From JAAEQG01 sp023133475 (GTDB lineage: Bacteria > Planctomycetota > Phycisphaerae > UBA1845), in the NCBI GenBank assembly GCA_030631415.1, contig DAOVLE010000259.1, positions 1 to 6,656 on the forward strand: a stretch of 6,656 bases of DNA. The letters are read 5' to 3'. The notes below the pieces were generated by a model. That model was not told the DNA's origin. It saw only the letters and a list, made by a program, of their open reading frames with translations, and ran no database searches. Shown piece by piece: positions 4,543 to 6,656 of this stretch (position 1 is its first letter; each line of letters begins with the position of its first letter). The position numbers were made by a program, and so were the translations under genes.

Positions 4543-5867
4543 TGCGAAGCGTTTTAAGCCTGGCGTTGAAGGATCTCCGGCTACTCTCGCGTGACTGGAT
4601 GGCGCTGTTCTTCATTATTGCCTTCCCTGTGATCATGGGCGTGTTCTTCGGCTTGATCGGGGCAGGATTCAGTTCCGAGTCGCCATCGAGCGCGATACCC
4701 ATCGGCATCGTCGACCTGGACGATTCGGACATCTCCCGCCGTTTTATCGAGAACCTGTCCTCGAACGGAGCGATCGAGGTCCGTCCGTCCGGGCGGGAGG
4801 AGGCGCGTCGGCTGGTCCTGAAGGGGAACCTGGTCGCATACGTAGAGATACCTGCGGGGTGGGGCGAGACGGCCGGGCTGTTCTGGATGGAGAGCCTGCC
4901 GCTGAAGCTCGGCGCCGACCCGTCGCGCGGCGCGGAGACTGGCATGGTCGGCGGCTACATTATGCAGGCGGTGGGCGAGTTGGTGCAGCACCGTTTCGCC
5001 GATACCGCCCAGATGCGCGACCAGGTGCGACGTTTCGCGGAGGACGCGCAATCGGATGAAGCGATGGCGCCGGGAGAGCGTATCATCGTCGCGGCGTTTA
5101 TGGGCACGCTCGACACGTTTCTCGGCTCGCTGGAGCAGTTCACCCAAGAGATGGATTCCCAAGCAGCCGACTCACAACCCTCCGGCAAAAGCCTGCGGAT
5201 GGAACTGGCGAAGATCGAGCGCGTGGACGTGACCATTCCCGCTAACTCGCGCGACGAACTGGTGGCCAAGTTGCGATCTCCGTGGGACATCAGCTTTCCT
5301 GCGGCAATCATGTGGGGGGTGATGGGGACGGTCGCCGGCTTTGCGATTTCGCTGGTGCGTGAACGGACGGGCGGGACAATGCTGCGGTTGCAGGTCGCGC
5401 CGATCACGCGCACCCACGTCCTGGGCGGCAAAGCGCTGGCTTGTTTCCTATCGGTGGCTGGCGTGATCGCGTTCATGATGGTTCTGGGCAAGATGCTGGG
5501 GATTCAACTGGCCCGACCGGCTCTGCTTGTGCCTGCGGTGTTCTGCATCGCTGTCTGCTTCGTCGGTCTGATGATGTTGATGTCCGTACTTGGCAAGACC
5601 GAGGCTGCCGTGGGAGGGGCCGGCTGGGCGATCATCGTGGTGATGTGCATGTTCGGCGGAGGCATGATGCCGTTGGCGTTCATGCCGAGATTCATGCAGA
5701 CGATCAGCCACTTCAGTCCGGTCAAGTGGGGGATCCTGGCGCTGGAGGGTGCGGTCTGGCGGGGATTCACGGTAGCCGAGATGCTCGAGCCTTGCGGGAT
5801 TCTGTTGGGAATCGGCGTAGCGGCGTTTGCGAGTGGGGCGGTGATTTTCTCGCGGCAGGACGGCTGA
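4542..5867 (+). CDS. ABC-2 type transporter permease
   Basis: This 441-residue membrane subunit partners the ATPase encoded just upstream. One transmembrane segment lies near the N-terminus (about 20-42). It is followed by a large soluble, probably extracytoplasmic domain (43-250), including IPIGIVDLDDSDIS and VAYVEIPAGW, which is the usual layout of the ABC2_membrane_3 type. Five more hydrophobic segments lie near 252-272, 297-319, 326-348, 357-380 and 417-436. The typical HFSPVKWGILALEGAVWRG stretch (390-408) precedes the last helix. AGGAGG at 4525-4530, inside the ATPase gene, is a strong ribosome binding site 11 nt before the start, and the two genes overlap by one base. No HlyD-like adaptor is visible, so the substrate (drug, lipid, ion or other) is undetermined. 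Confidence 0.93.
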   Translation: MRSVLSLALKDLRLLSRDWMALFFIIAFPVIMGVFFGLIGAGFSSESPSSAIPIGIVDLDDSDISRRFIENLSSNGAIEVRPSGREEARRLVLKGNLVAYVEIPAGWGETAGLFWMESLPLKLGADPSRGAETGMVGGYIMQAVGELVQHRFADTAQMRDQVRRFAEDAQSDEAMAPGERIIVAAFMGTLDTFLGSLEQFTQEMDSQAADSQPSGKSLRMELAKIERVDVTIPANSRDELVAKLRSPWDISFPAAIMWGVMGTVAGFAISLVRERTGGTMLRLQVAPITRTHVLGGKALACFLSVAGVIAFMMVLGKMLGIQLARPALLVPAVFCIAVCFVGLMMLMSVLGKTEAAVGGAGWAIIVVMCMFGGGMMPLAFMPRFMQTISHFSPVKWGILALEGAVWRGFTVAEMLEPCGILLGIGVAAFASGAVIFSRQDG

Positions 5868-5889
5868 GCGCGGGCGGATCGCCTGGATT

Positions 5890-6485
5890 TCCGTTGACAC
5901 GAACGTGCTTTTCGATTTTTCCGGACGCACATTTGGAAGCCTCCTTGGCCCGCTTCATGGAACGACCACGCATGGCCTGCTCATAAACTTTGTGCTCTTG
6001 ACTGTCGATTACAAAGTATCGAACCGATTCAGCCTCATGCGTAGATTCGTTAGCTTTATGAATGGAATCCTGAGCCGATTCAACGCCGGGATCAGCTAAC
6101 TTGATCTCCTGAACAAGATTGCCCTTGTCGACACGCTCCCACTTCTGCTCGTCCAACGCATCCAAGACCGCCGCCGCTTCCTTGTTTCGCCGGCCCGTAA
6201 GGCCGAGCAGATAACGGAAACGGGAACCTGCCAGGAACTCCAGATTCTTCGGGCTGACCATCCCTCGGTCGCCCACCACCATGACACGCCCCAAGCCGAA
6301 ACGCTTCTCCAGATCGGTCAACACATCGACCAGAGTGGTCTTTTCGGAGGTATTGCCGGGAAAAACATGGTGAGCAATGGGCCAGCCATTGGCCATCACC
6401 ACTCCCAGCATGATTTGAACCTGTCGCCGTTTGCCATCTTTGGACACACCGTGCCGACGCAATCTCTCCTTGGGAGAGCGGCGAC
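5890..6485 (-). pseudogene. Truncated IS1634-like (IS4 superfamily) transposase
   Basis: The minus-strand frame carries a middle segment of a DDE transposase. HGVSKDGKRRQVQIMLGVV is followed by WPIAHHVFPGNTSEKTTL, GRVMVVGDRGMVSPKNLEFL (with the second catalytic Asp in DRGM), FRYLLGLTGRR and RYFVIDSQEHKVYEQAMRGR. IS1634-type enzymes usually exceed 500 residues; only about 200 are here. The N-terminal part with the first catalytic Asp and the C-terminal part with the catalytic Glu are both missing. The frame extends upstream of the apparent TTG start (6460-6462) to about 6485 as SPKER-type sequence, so that TTG is not a true start. Homology fades after KEASKCASGKIEKH, around 5900. It lies tail-to-tail with the permease gene, a few tens of bases from its stop. 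Confidence 0.8.
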
Positions 6486-6496
6486 AAAAATAGGGT

Positions 6497-6656
6497 TCAT
6501 CCGACTAAAGCGTACTTCGTCTCATGAAGTGCCAGGATCTTGAGCTTGAAGAACTCCTGGTCTCGGAAGCCGTAGGCTTGTCACTTCATGGTCTTGATCT
6601 TGTTGTTAATTCCCCTCCAAAGGGCCGGTAGAGATGGGATAATCGTAGTAGGCCAG
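6497..6656 (-). pseudogene. ISL3 family transposase, decayed C-terminal end (continues past window)
   Basis: Read from the right edge on the minus strand, the sequence gives LAYYDYPISTGPLEG. After a one-base frame change near 6608-6612 it continues NNKIKTMK, a TGA stop (6581-6583), then QAYGFRDQEFFKLKILALHE and TKYALVG before the normal stop at 6497-6499. This is the conserved C-terminus of ISL3 transposases, where the expected joins are EGTNNKIK and KRQAYG. The arginine codon CGA has become TGA. With both a frameshift and a nonsense change it is not functional as written. The N-terminal majority lies beyond the window. The bases just after the stop (TGAACCCTATTTTTGTC on the minus strand) probably belong to the IS terminal repeat or the junction with the IS1634-like remnant. 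Confidence 0.8.

Overview
The window reads as an accessory-gene patchwork from a GC-rich bacterium. The intergenic DNA is dense with short palindromic repeats built on GGTGGCATGGTCCACGC and GGGCAAGG/GGTGGC words. I associate this intergenic style with Planctomycetota (Pirellulales/Phycisphaerae-like genomes). That placement is from memory of the repeat style and is moderate in confidence; no rRNA or housekeeping marker is present to confirm it.

Layout, left to right. (1) 1-274: nested inverted repeats, no gene. (2) 275-2014: a remnant of a type I restriction-modification operon. A 33-codon ORF looks like the HsdM N-terminus fused directly to the HsdM C-terminus. It is followed by intact rhuM, a 15-codon ORF that again resembles an HsdM tail, and a small membrane-anchored protein of unknown function. 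All are joined by ATGA stop/start overlaps, with a Shine-Dalgarno 7 nt before each downstream start. The methylase body, hsdS and hsdR are absent from the window. (3) 2015-2489: repeats, then a 131-bp attC-like element. (4) 2490-3296: an AT-richer gene for a DUF4263/Shedu-like PD-(D/E)XK nuclease, placed where an integron cassette gene would lie. (5) 3297-3651: a second repeat cluster with strong hairpins, ending in a likely promoter. (6) 3652-5867: a two-gene ABC-2 type exporter (ATPase plus permease) in one transcription unit. (7) 5890-6656: two decayed transposase remnants on the minus strand, IS1634-like and ISL3-like, the second apparently inserted into the first.

How it fits together: modules 2 and 4 both belong to the defence/restriction sphere, and each is bracketed by a pair of direct repeats (48 nt identical around the rhuM module; about 63 nt with 3 mismatches around the Shedu module). 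The most notable points are the relay of HsdM-tail-like sequences that carry the ribosome binding site for the next gene, and a probable integron-type cassette carrying a Shedu-like nuclease whose usual E-x-K motif reads E-L-E. The ABC exporter is compositionally different and is probably the resident gene pair next to the accessory island. The transposase debris on the right suggests a long history of insertions.
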